From contig OV050030.1 of NCBI GenBank assembly GCA_920105625.2, positions 161,395,863 to 161,459,862 on the forward strand: a DNA stretch of 64,000 nucleotides, in the 5' to 3' direction. The notes beneath the pieces are model-generated. The model was not told where the DNA came from, did no database searches, and worked only from the letters and a program-made list of their open reading frames with translations. Each line of letters opens with the position of its first letter. The stretch's first letter is position 1. This document shows positions 33,690-44,652 of the stretch, piece by piece. Source of the stretch: Clusia tigrina. Taxonomy: Eukaryota > Arthropoda > Insecta > Diptera > Clusiidae. Both the position numbers and the translations under genes were made by a program.

Positions 33690-35030
33690 CAACATCCATA
33701 ATTATGGAAGCACTACCGAGTTTCTGCATTCCGGTGTACTTACAACAATTGCTATCCGGCTATTTCCAAAACAGAGTGCTGTTATACGACACTGATGAGG
33801 GCTTTCGTCGGTCTGCAGTTACGGGCGGATTCCCACAAGGATCTGTACCCGGCCATATCCTATAGACCATCATGTGTGATGGCATACTCCGCTTGGACCT
33901 ACCAATGGATAAAACTCTCATCGGGTACGCAGACGACATCGCGATGGTGGCGGTTGCAAAAACACATCCACACACTGCAGACGAGATGCAACAACGCAAT
34001 TGGAGTGGCTGACTAGTGCAAAGCTGGAACTGGCCGCACAAAAAACAGTGGCTGTACTACTGAAAACGAGGAAAGTAACCGAGAGGTTTACCATCACAGT
34101 GGGAAGCAATCAGATCGCAGCCCAACCACAACTTCTGTACCTGAAAGTAATTATTGACTCCAAGCTCACCTTCAAAGAGCATCTGAAATCAGTCTGTGAA
34201 AAGGCCACGAGATTAAATGGAGCACTTACACGCATGATCCCGAATATTGGAGGCCCACGCTCAAGTCAACGAAGACTGCTATCTACGGTTACTAGCTCCA
34301 TCATTTTGTATTCCACGCCAATCTGGGTGGAAGCCACTGCGGTGAAAGCCTTCATTAAATGCATCCAGTCAAAAAATAGGCTGAGTGCACTACGCGTGGC
34401 TAGCGCATTTCGCAGTGTATCGGACGAAGCAATAGGCATAATAAGCACCAAATCACCCGTTGACTTGCTGGCGAAGGAGGTACACCGGCTCTACAAGCAA
34501 AGGGCGAGACCTACAAACATTGACGAAGCAGCGGAAAGAAAAAATACCATTGCGGAATGGCAACAGAGGTGGGAGCAATCCGAAAAGGGTCGATGGACCT
34601 TCATCACACAATGGGTAACAAGGAGGCACGGGCTTTAAGCAGCACCTACATGAGAGAAAATATGAGGAAGACCCATACTGCCCATACTGCCCTGGGGTGC
34701 ACGAGAGCGCACAGCACGTGTTTTTCGACTGCCCACACATCAAAAGCACCCGGGATGAAATGAGTGTTGTCCTCGATGAACCACCAGCAATGAACAACCT
34801 CTGAGCTGAGCGCAGCTACCAGCGCTTCTCCGATACTGAGACACACAGGACTGACACAAAGACAGACCTAATACTGACGTGTGAGCAATAAATTCTCTTA
34901 CGGCCTCCCGACGTGAAACCTAGTCAGTGTCTCCGGGGGGAAACACCGTAATAACGAGAGGAGGTTTTAGCGGAGTCAGAGTCACGCACTGACGGGGTTT
35001 TGACTTTAGATGTTTGCCTCTTCGTTAAAT
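33690..35030 (+). mobile_element. R1-like LINE, 5'-truncated tail
   Basis: RT fragments begin near 33730: GGFPQGSVPG around 33830, and GYADDIAMVAVAK at about 33925 with the catalytic pair intact. The main open frame is 34000-34638 (ERFTITVGSNQI, LYLKVIIDSKLTFKEHL, SSIILYSTPIWVEA). After a frameshift a Cys/His cluster (CPYCPGVHESAQHVFFDCPH) ends the protein at about 34740. A 3' UTR runs to the start of R copy 2. YADDIAM and the C-terminal cluster suggest the R1/Jockey side of LINEs. It sits in opposite orientation within the Helitron. Confidence 0.75.
34000..34760 (+). pseudogene. R1-like LINE RT C-terminal half
   Basis: It is open for 212 codons, then shifted. The segment covers the RT thumb and the post-RT region; no RNase H domain is present. 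A zinc-knuckle-like CX2C...HX4C cluster lies near 34670-34740 in another frame. Confidence 0.75.
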
Positions 35031-36144
35031 ATAAAAACGAGTAAAGAAGTCTGAAGTCGGGTTAGACCGACTACGAAATACCCTTTACCTTTTCTTGTGC
35101 GTGCGAGTTCAACAATGGGGATGGTTTCTTCATAAATCATCCTTAGGAGCATATCTACAGAAATTTTCGGTAGGGTACCTTTAATTGATTATATCGACCC
35201 CATTTCCTGTGTATGGCATTGTAGTGTCAATATAACCACTAACATAAAATTTCGTCCAAAAATATTGTATAGATCGTAAGTTATAATAATATGTTAATAG
35301 TGGGCGTGGCTGCAGAAACAACACGCCCATTTTTTGTGTGGTGTTTAATGTTAGTACCCGCAACCTTCCTGTGAAATTTCGTTGATAAATATTTAATAGG
35401 AACACAGCAATGATTTTTGGCAAATTGTGGGCGTGGCAGTTCTAGTATGATCTCCATATTCTGCACACACACTATTATGGACCCCATGTATATTTCTGCA
35501 AATTTTTATTCCGTTGGCATCAATACGAGCATAAGTAGGCTAATTTTAATTTTACACCCGAAAGTTCCCCATTTCAAAAGTGGGCGTGTTTTTTCTCTGA
35601 TCAGCTCCATTTATTGCAGATAGCTTTATAATGTCCACATGTTTCTTCATGTAAAATTTCGTCCATAAATCTCTACCAGATCTTAAGTTATGAATATTTG
35701 TTAATAGTGGGCGTGGCAGTTAATATATTCCGCCCACTTTTTGCACAGTCTTTAGTACGACCCACATCTCCATATCTGCCAAATAACATCACGTTTCCGT
35801 CAATTGGAACGAAGTTATAGTAATTTTAAAAAAGGTGAAAAAAGTTCCATATATGGGAGGTAGGCGTGGTCTTTGGCCAAATCGGCAGATATAGCAATCT
35901 GGTTCTGTATCTTTGTCCAGACTATACTTTTGCAAAATTTCATTAAGATAGCTCTAACGGTGTAGAAAAAAAGTGGCCACAGACGGACAGACGGACAAAA
36001 TAAAAATTGCTTAGAAAGTGATTCTGATCATATCTGTCATAAGTCCATACCTACCACGCCTCCTTCTTGAAATTGCAACCCCTCTCAAAAGCACAAACTT
36101 AGTATACCCTTTTTCCCTTTTTTAAAGGTAAAGGGTATAAAAAC
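35031..36144 (+). repeat. R repeat copy 2 (most complete)
   Basis: It starts ATAAAAACGAGTAAAGAAG and ends AAAGGTAAAGGGTATAAAAAC. The subterminal TACCCTTTACCTTT near 35085 is inverted at the right end (AAAGGTAAAGGGTA), so the repeat behaves as a unit with inverted subterminal motifs. It is non-coding and has about six GTGGGCGTGG-like boxes. Confidence 0.9.
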
Positions 36145-36217
36145 ACAACACCCATCGGTGCAATTTGAGCAGAAGAATGAGAATGAAAAACCACTGTGCA
36201 GTCATACTGAATCGACA

Positions 36218-36460
36218 TTACCGGCGCTTCTTCTTTGTCATCTGCTTGCATTGGCTCATTGTTGATTTTGAATGAATGGATCGATTAGCTCGACGGAATT
36301 GTTTTTCCATTCTGTGTGCATCATTTTCCACCTGTCGTTGTTCTGGTGTTTGCAACGAACAAATTTGAACATGGTGAGCAGTTCTCTGTTCTTGCCATAG
36401 ATATCTGTCATCTTGAATGACGTTCGCACGATAAATTTGCCATCCTACAACGTCGAACAA
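36218..36460 (-). pseudogene. Helitron ORF N-terminus
   Basis: LWQEQRTAHHVQ and LQTPEQRQVENDAHR resemble the TPEQRQxEN repeats at the start of insect Helitron proteins. It is separated from the next Helitron block by R copy 2 and the R1-like LINE, both of which inserted into the Helitron. The call rests on a short motif. Confidence 0.6.
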
Positions 36461-37402
36461 TATTTGATTTTCTGATTGGTGGCATTATAAAGAATTATAC
36501 ACCTGGAAAACGATGAAATCCAGATAAAATACTTTGCCACAAAACTCAAATAATCTCAAACAATTCACAAATAATAGGGGTTTACCGGTTCTTACGAAAT
36601 CGGTTTAAAAAACTGCAATGAATAAATACCAATTTTAATACGTAATGGACGATGAACGATGAATAATGAAACAGAGATAACAATAAACACAAAATAATCT
36701 AAAATTTTAGATACTCTCAATTCACTTCATCCATCTTAACGGAATGTAATGAACAAATCGCAATCGGAATAACAATTGAAAATTTTCTCTAATAAAATTT
36801 TGGGCGTAAACAACCGAATCAGCTGATGGTTTCCAAAGAAAATACTGTGCGAATTAGTCAACTGTCAACGCCATCTAACGACAGAAGCGAAAGATCGTTA
36901 GCTACCAAAGTCAGCGATGACGTACAGCGTTATACCAGAAATGTACTAAAACTATTTTTGGGATTTTCCGACCTTTCCGGTGGAATTTTCCTAATATTCT
37001 CTGCGTATAAACCTGAACTTTTCCACGGCAAATATAGCAAAACTTAAATCATGGAAATTCGTTAAGTCAATTTCGAGATATGGCTAGTGATGGGAAAAAA
37101 AAATTCATTAATCGATTAATGAATCATATGATTAATTGAAACCGAGCGATTATTATTTACAATTAATCGAAAGAAAAGGAAATTAATCCAATAATCGAAT
37201 GATTTTTTAAATATTTTAACTAAACCATGTAATTTTGTAGTATGTTAATATGTGAATTTGTAATGCAAATGCTTTATTATAACAATAATAATGAATTAAT
37301 AAATGAAAGTACATATCAATGGAAAAATTATATATTTTTATTATATTTGTTCATTACAGAGAATTTTAGGGTTTTCTTTTTTGGTTTGCTTAAAAACTAT
37401 TA
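36461..37402. other. AT-rich spacer with a palindrome and a hAT-like end
   Basis: No coding signal is supported. At 37083 TAGTGATGGGAAA resembles a hAT terminal repeat; directly after it, 37103-37124 is a perfect 22-bp palindrome centred on ATCGAT. The open frame 36826-37047 (73 codons) has no recognisable motif. Confidence 0.4.
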
Positions 37403-37897
37403 TCCGAAGTCATCGGAAGTAAACTGGATGCTGCAGCCTTGACATGGAATTTTAATCCCTGTTTGAGATCAATGACAAATTGTTTTGTCAAATCAGTGAC
37501 AGGTGGCATACCAAGATAAAGATGTATTTCTTACGGTGAATTAACAATGCACCGAAGCACATTATTTTGTAGTGAATTGAGAGAGAATCTAGAGTGTCTG
37601 CAAATAAGGTGGCACAATTTGGTAAATTTCAGTTAAAGCACCTCTCGTTTTTTCTTTACACGATTTTCCAGCGGTATTTGGCTTCGGTGACATGTGGGAT
37701 CAATGAAATCCGGTAAGTAAGGTATATTTTTCAGTGAGTACCCAGGGTCTAGTATCCAGTTACGACACTTATGCCGGAACCGATACTTTTGATCTCTAGA
37801 GATAATAAATCTTTTAGGCACTTGATGTTTATTGCAGGCTAGGTTAGTCTAGCTATTTTGCATCCTGCTGCTACTGACCAGCACCTGCCCGTTGCGT

Positions 37898-38400
37898 CTA
37901 AGGATATTGTGTTATTCGTAGGTTACATGTGGCAGTAGCAATACCGAAGATTTGCCTTTCTGGTTGAATCGATTTTGTAGTACCCTCTCGGGCAAATACA
38001 TCCGCTTTACAGATCCCTCTAATATCCCTGTGGCCGGCAGCCCAGATCCGATTCAGACGTTTCTGCTTACCTCCTTCGTCAAAAGATTTCCAGTAGCTCC
38101 TGACGGCTTTTGAGGTAATTATAATTGAATCCAGGGAGCTCAAAGCCCCTTGGCTGTCAGATAGAATGCAGATATCAACTTCTTCAGCAAATATATTAGT
38201 ACCTCTATACCTGGGACTTCAGCCTGAAATTCGCTGCAATGGTCGGGCCGTCTTTCCATTTATCCTTAGAGGGTATGGATATCCTATACATGCCATTGAA
38301 GGTATAAAATGGGGTGATGTGATAAAAAGGTTCAGGTATACCCTCAAAACGGCGTGAGATATACGAATGAGCGGCATTCATAGCATTCCATTGGTGCATA
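37898..38400 (-). pseudogene. LINE RNase H fragment (copy 1)
   Basis: CILSDSQGALSSLDSIIITSKAV and IWAAGHRDIRGICKADVFAREGT match the second half of a LINE RNase H (catalytic Asp in SDSQ, His in GHRDI). The first half (the TDGSK block) is not recognisable; only a short FRLKSQVQRY stretch precedes it. It is near-identical to 52982-53484. Confidence 0.75.
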
Positions 38401-38652
38401 CCTTTTAGCCTAACAGCTGATTCTGCACCCGTTATTTCGCCGAGAAGCTAGATATGTAGCTGTTTAAGTCGTTCTAATATTGCCACTAATGACTACCTCC
38501 ACCGATGTGTGTACCTTTGTTACCAACTTGTTGTACGAGTATATGGACTTGCTTAGGGTCGTCTACCAGACAGTCAGCCCATAAAAAAGACCTGGCTATA
38601 TCACAGCTTTTTGTGACGTTTGTGAGCCAGCGACTTGTAGTGGGCCCATAAA

Positions 38653-39574
38653 TCAAATTCCTAGACCTTCATCTCTTTGAGAAAGTTCAACCATTTCGCT
38701 TCGGATGTGCCTCATAACTGTTTCCAAGGTCATGGGATCTTGAAAGTGAATCTTTTTAAAACGCGGGTCCAGCAAAGTTGACGTATTAATAAAAATGAAT
38801 GCTCCATTACTCCAAATCGCCGACCGAACTGGCTCAAAATAGTTGCATTTAGCTTTGTTGCCATAGGTGACTTGCAAACTACCTTGAATATTTGCTGGCA
38901 TTCACAATGAGTAATCGGAATGATTAGGCTCAAAGTCGCATACTTCTAACCACTTATTTGAGTGGTCATCGCTTCCAAAGGCTTAAGCAAGGCTATTATC
39001 CCGACCATCTTACCCTTTTCTTTGGTTGATATTATTTGGGGTGCATGTGAGAAGTTTAATAGCACTTGGCCGATGTTTGCGACTAGCTTGATGAAGCGCT
39101 CAAGCATAAAAAAAGTCAAATTCCGCCTTGTTTTGACATCCAAGATCACCTTTAACACCACCTCTGGGACGCCAGCAGAATACTGTAGCTGTTGTAGATT
39201 ATCGTTTGCTTTTACTTGGCGTTTGAACCAAACTACTATATTTCTACATTTGGCAATCAAGTCCGAAGCTTCTGGAATATACAAGGAACTCATGCACACT
39301 AAATTTAGTGTGTGACTGAAACACGGAATGTGGTGCGATTTTCCGATAATTTGATGTACTGCTTTTGCACTATGTTTGCACTATTATCCGTCACCACTCC
39401 CATAACCTGATCTTTGGTTAATGAAAACTGTGCTTGTGTTAATTTAAACACGCCAATTGTGGCATTGATTTGCTTGTTTTCGAACAAGCCATGTAGAGTT
39501 ATCACAAGCATGCTATTCATATTGATGCGCATCCATATGTCCGTAGTCAAACATATGTGTTTGACACTTGGCAC
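38653..39574 (-). pseudogene. hAT transposase remnant (copy 1)
   Basis: Right to left: CLTTDIWMRINMNSM (first Asp of the hAT catalytic core) and GVVTDNSANIVQ (second Asp), then ASDLIAKCRNIVVWFKRQV and RWNSTxxML-like remains (RNLTFFMLERFIKL), IIALLKPLEAMTTQISG, and after a break TLLDPRFKKIHFQDP. The order fits a ZBED-type hAT transposase. The N-terminal BED finger and the C-terminal hATC dimerisation region are missing. Confidence 0.8.
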
Positions 39575-39809
39575 ACCATTCCTTTAAAGTTCTTCAACTC
39601 CTCCTCATACATTTTTTCCATTTGATCTTTAATAGTTTTCCTTGCTGGAACTTTCTAGAGGGGATGATGCTCCTTCATTAATTTCAAAAACCCATTTCCT
39701 AAATAGATATTTTATATTCGTGACACCTTCTACATGTGAAAATAGCAAATTATCCATCACAAAAATGTCCACAATTCAAATTCAGTACCTGGTATAGATG
39801 AGTTATAAG

Positions 39810-41440
39810 TTAAAAAAGTTCATGTGGTTTTATAATGAAATCTAAGAATTGAAATGAGGGTTTTGTCGCCATAGAAAACGTGCTGTTAACTCGCGAAAAA
39901 TTTGCTTTCAGAACTTTATGTTTTGCGTTGAACCGTAAACACCAAACTTTCTTAGAGGTCCACAAATTCTTTCTGCTGAACCGTAATAGACTAAGAAGTG
40001 ATGTTTTCGTTTCTATCGTCCAAACAACCGTACATGTAGAGTATGGTGTTTGGATATATTTTCTACTGAAGCATTCAGTAAAAGAATGATATAACGATAA
40101 ATCAATTATTTGAATTAACATTGTGACAACAATCTGTACTTCATTATTTTGTGGAATTTTGTAGCCGATAATTAAAAGGGGGAAATGTGTAAAAGCGAGT
40201 GTTTCAATAGCAGACATTCTTAGGATAGTTTTGCAAGTCGACCTAATTGTGACGGACCAGAATAATTTCCATTTTCAGTGCACCCATATGTAAAGTTTTG
40301 CTTACGTATGTTCAAAAATTCGAATGTGAAATATTTTTTGCTTATGAAAAATAGTAATGCCTTAGAAACTACATACCGGCAGATGCCATCAACAATATCA
40401 TGCATAATATCAACACTGAAATTTTCAGTTACGTGAAACCATTTAACATCTACGTTCAACAATACCAGTGTTTTTTCATTATTTTCCTCAAAATCTTTGT
40501 TTTAATTTTCTATGGTTTTTAGATATGATGAGATTTCTTGAATATCACTTTGCATATCTCCTTCTGAATAATCGGCAGTACTTCTCACAATTAAAAGATT
40601 TGCAAAACCTTAGTAGAGTTTTTAATCCTAGGTTATCTCCTAACATAAGGCCAAAGACAAAGTGAATCTGATGAATCTTATTACCGGACATAATTTCAAT
40701 ACCTTTTTCTTCTAGAATGTTTATTTTCTGCACTAACCTATAAGTACCGAATGAGTTTATAACTTTTTATAAAGCGGGACTTAAGAAACGCGAATATAGA
40801 ATCTTCACCTGCATGGCTCCCGAATGGATTATTTATCTCCAATTCATTGGCAACTTTTCCTTTTTTGTTTTTATATATTGATCTGCAAATGAAATTATAG
40901 TAAATTTTACTGTTTTGGAAGGCAAAATTGCAATCAAATGTTTCCTGGAGCACATTGTTAATCTCAAAAACATTTTGAAATTGAAATTGCAATAGTACAA
41001 CGAAAGCATTTCATTTACACTCATCCAGAATTGTTTCCCCAAAACGTATTCTCTCCCATATTTCATTAATAATAATATGAGCGTGAAATTCAGGAAAGAG
41101 GATTTTTGTTTTACAAATACTTCGCAAATTTGTATTCAGATTTGATAAACTGAGGGGATTGGAGCTGACTTCAAGTACCTTGTTCAGTCCGTTTGACAAA
41201 TTAATGTCAATATATTTGCTTATGGACTTTTTTATTGTCGAAACAATTACTTCACAAGAATGGGAAAAAGGTTTTTGTAATCTGTCGTACTGAAGTGGTT
41301 ATTGGAATACAAGTCACAGGAAATTGTAAGACCTGAATTGAAAATAATATCAGTGGTTACAGCAAGAATGGTAAAATAGAAGATAGCGCCAATGCTGCTA
41401 CGAAAATTTCCTCTCTCTGAGCATCTCGTCACTAGGCACA
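39810..41440 (-). pseudogene. CACTA-like (MHDI/SHAG-motif) transposase protein, copy 1
   Basis: Right to left the fragments are: 41011-41199 (LNKVLEVSSNPLSLSNLNTN), 40738-40992 (ANELEINNPFGSHAG), 40545-40733 (VFGLMLGDNLGLKTLLRFCKSF), 40220-40462 (FSVDIMHDIVDGICRYV) and 39810-40217. The combination EINNPxGSHAG, LGDNLGL and DxMHDxxxG is one I know from uncharacterised insect and hydra proteins related to CACTA-type transposases. Each fragment is split by shifts or stops. Family assignment is moderate. Confidence 0.55.
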
Positions 41441-41740
41441 TACTAAATGAGAGAACAGCTAAAATGAATACATTTTTATGTGAGAAATGTGAAAATTTGT
41501 GTTTAATTTTAAATATTTTAATATTTATCGCATTTTATGATAAGATTTATATAAATAAATGTGAAATAATATAATTCAATTGATTTGGCATTAAAATTTT
41601 TTTCTATTCAATAATTCGTTGGTTAAATTTGTGCCATGAAAGTTATTATTTACTGCTTTGGTGCGATAATTGGAATATATAATGAAATAATTATAGGAAG
41701 TGAAATTCTAATATATGTATATAATCTATCTATCTATCTA
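41357..41740. other. Copy 1-specific flank of the Helitron cluster
   Basis: This is an AT-rich spacer. Its left part has a minus-strand frame (41247-41441) that continues the CACTA-like protein remnant. A TCTA microsatellite at about 41725-41745 leads into the first Helitron end. Confidence 0.4.
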
Positions 41741-42038
41741 TCTATATATATAAAAATGAATTCCTGTTCGTTAGTCTCGCTAAAACTCGAGAACGGATGG
41801 ACCGATTTGGCTAATTTTGGTCTTGAATTATTTGTGGAAGTCCAGAGAAGGTTTAAAAGGCGAATACGATCCGATAGGTGGCGCTGTTGTCTATATATAT
41901 AAAAATGAATTGCTGTTCGTTAGTCTCGCTAAAACTCGAGAACGGATGGACCGATTTGGCTAATTTTGGTCTTGAATTATTTGTGGAAATCCAGAGAAGG
42001 TTTAAAAAGGTGAATAAGATCCGATAGGTGGCGCTGTT
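41741..42038 (+). repeat. Two head-to-tail Helitron 5' ends (149-bp period)
   Basis: TCTATATATATAAAAATG starts at 41741 and again at 41890. Each is followed by the same segment (CTGTTCGTTAGTCTCGC ... GGTGGCGCTGTTGTC). TC followed by a TATA-rich tract is the standard insect Helitron 5' terminus. Confidence 0.8.
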
Positions 42039-42953
42039 GTCGAAATTTAAATTTTTAACGTCGATGCCTCCTAGAGGTGTCAAATGTATGACCAACCCTC
42101 AACATTTTTGCAATCCCAACACTTTCTCAGAACATATCCTCTATCTTCAACCCTTAGGGTGGTCCCCATAGAAAAGTAATTTTTTTAGAGCTATTCCAAT
42201 GAATTGCATATTCAAGGGTGCCTCCTAGAGGTGTCAAATGTATGACCGACCCTCAATATTTTTGCAATCCCAACAGTTCCCCAGAACATATCTACCCTCT
42301 ATTTTCAACCCTTAGGGTGGTCCCCATATAATTTTTTTTTTATTAATTTTTGGCGCGGGTGTGGATTTATATCGAAAATCTAAATGAATTGACCAATTTA
42401 AGTGAAATTCAGAATGTATGTTAGGGTGGTCCCCATACATTTTTTTTTAATAACTACCTTTCAGATTATTTTTATTTTTATGTACATTGATAAATCTTAA
42501 GCTATGTCACAAATTAAATTTCTGAACGCAACCATAAAATTTGACATTTGACAACCAACTAATATGTCGATCCGTCCTCTATGTTAAGATTCATATAAAT
42601 ATAATTCTATAAAATATAAATGTTAAATTTCATGTAGATATAGATTAAAGCCTTTGTGATATTATGTTCAGCTAAGTACTGCTATCAAACTGATTACACC
42701 TATTGACATCACTGACACACTTACACAAATAACTAAGATGTAGACATCACTGCATGTAAGCTGGATGGAAAATAACTAAGATGTAGACATCACTGCATGT
42801 AAGCTGGATGGAAAATAACTAAGATGTAGACATCACTGGATGAAGAAAACAACAACTTGGGCAGCCAAAGCCGACAACGTATACTAAGTGTTTTTGCTCG
42901 ATTCATTATCAAGAAATCAAGATACGCATACCCATTATCATCAACTGTAATCT
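42039..42953 (+). mobile_element. Non-autonomous Helitron interior with tandem repeats
   Basis: This is non-coding. A 154-bp unit (starting GCCTCCTAGAGGTG at 42066 and 42220) occurs twice, and a 43-bp unit (AACTAAGATGTAGACATCAC) starts at 42731, 42774 and 42817. No 3' hairpin/CTRR end was found before the next Helitron start at 42954. Confidence 0.55.
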
Positions 42954-43824
42954 TCTATATATATAAAAATGAATGTTTGTGTGTATGTCCTTTATAGAAT
43001 CGTAAACTATGCATTTGATCATGTGATCATATTGGACAAAGGGGCGTAGTACCTCCCATACAAATCACAAATTAAAAAGCCTTTATTTCTGCTCCGGTTA
43101 ACAGTATTTGAACAATATTTGGTATATAGGTTTAGTGTATGTACATATTCTAAGTGCTGCTGCAAATATGGGCGGGATTGGACGAAGGGGAGTGGTACCT
43201 CCCATACAAATCACAAATTAAAAATCGTTTATTCCTGCTCTATGTGGCTTGCTCACGCGTCGGAAAACCTTCTATTTAATCGTTTACGCACCAGCTGGAA
43301 AAACAAGAAATATTGTGTATCCCACAGCACTTCAATAAATATAAAATTGTAACGAAACGCTGCTCCGGTTAACAGTATTTGAACAATATTTGGTATATAG
43401 GTTTAGTGTACATATTCTAAGTGCTGCTGCAAATATGGGCGGGATTGGACGAAGGGGAGTGGTACCTCCCATACAAATCACAATTTAAAAATCCTTTATA
43501 CCTGCTCTATGTGGCTTGCTCACGCGTCGGAAAACCTTCTATTTAATCGTTTTTAATCGCACCAGCTGGAAAAACAAGAAGTATTGTGTATCCCACAGCA
43601 CTTCAATAAATATAAAATTGTAACGAAACGCTGCAATGTCACAATTTTTTCGAAATGAACAAAATCAATAAAATGTATCAAAATGAATTGAATATTTGTA
43701 TAATGTCTTTTCTTCAAAATTTATTTATTTAAACTATTCATCCGATTTCAAAAATTCTTTGACCAGCTGAATGCTACACCCCCCCTACAATTCAGGGGTA
43801 GCGAAGCGCACCGGGTACAGCTAA
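42954..43824 (+). mobile_element. Non-autonomous Helitron with internal 271-bp duplication
   Basis: The 5' end is TCTATATATATAAAAATG; the 3' end is GCGCACCGGGTACAGCTAA followed by T, matching the CTRR end and the A/T target preference. Inside, a block starting CTGCTCCGGTTAACAG at 43089 is repeated from 43360 to about 43630 with small indels. No protein is encoded; 43119-43352 is an accidental open frame. Confidence 0.8.
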
Positions 43825-44175
43825 TCGTATATAAAACATAGATATATTTATATAATATTAATATTAATATTAATATTTAATAAATAAATCACTACACAAA
43901 TTTACTTTTACTTTCTTGGTACATGTTTAAGTACTTTTTATCGAACGAGTTTTTCAATAATTTGTACTCGTATACGTCCAAGTGCATTTGTTAAGTTATA
44001 TATTATTAAAAACAATTAAAATCCTTTTTATTCATCAATTATTGCCACGCTCATGCATTTTTCATATCACAAAATATTTTAGTGTGCTACCTGACGTCAC
44101 AGCTAGTGTGCTGAGTTTTTGTCGAGACAGGAATAGCGGACCTGCGTAAGGCCCAATCTTCTATTTTATCTGTCT
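43825..44175. other. Spacer right of the Helitrons in copy 1
   Basis: AT-rich sequence without a recognisable feature. It has no counterpart in copy 2; the shared sequence resumes near 44180. Confidence 0.4.
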
Positions 44176-44179
44176 TGGT

Positions 44180-44652
44180 TATACAGAGTTCACTTTGTTT
44201 ACATAGATTACTTGTAACTTTACAAGCCAACCGAATTGAAAAATTTACATTATCTGGTATAATAGATTGCATTTGTGTTACGGTTGTCATCGTCTCATTT
44301 TTGTATATGATCTTTAAAGTGCTTTCCAAATGCACGTTTACTGAAAAATACTGATAGGAACTCTTTTGTATGCATTTATAGACAGTAAAGTTTTTCAATT
44401 TGTGATCATTAAAGAAATGGCCAACCAGTTTTATACATTCTCAAATTTTGTTTTGCTAAGAAAACAATAAACATTCTTTGTTTTGTTTAAAACAGAATTT
44501 AAGTAACTTATAAGGCCATGCACTTTACATTGATATTCTGCATAAATTGTGTCGCTTCCAAATAGAAAACTTTGCATAAAGTGCCAAACGCCTTTACAAT
44601 GCTTTGGATACTGAAGATTGAACACCTGAGAACTTCAACTTTACTCCATCTA
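44180..44652 (-). pseudogene. SAM-linked TE-type protein, 3' exon fragments (copy 1)
   Basis: Minus-strand fragments FNLQYPKHCKGVWHFMQSFLFG (44431-44625) and LKNFTVYKCIQKSSYQYFSV (44087-44398) are readable. They follow the VVVGESVF block at 45600 across the mariner insertion. Copy 2 keeps SSFLLALDPCF but has lost the YPKHC part, so the copies have different deletions. Confidence 0.5.

Noticed and set aside
38962..39315. Plus-strand 117-codon frame, also present at 54046-54399
   Set aside because: It is antisense to the hAT transposase remnant; its conservation between copies comes from the DNA duplication, not from selection.
39880..40089. Plus-strand frames at 39880 and 54964 as small conserved proteins
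   Set aside because: They are antisense to the CACTA-like remnant, in the near-identical part of the duplication, with no independent support.
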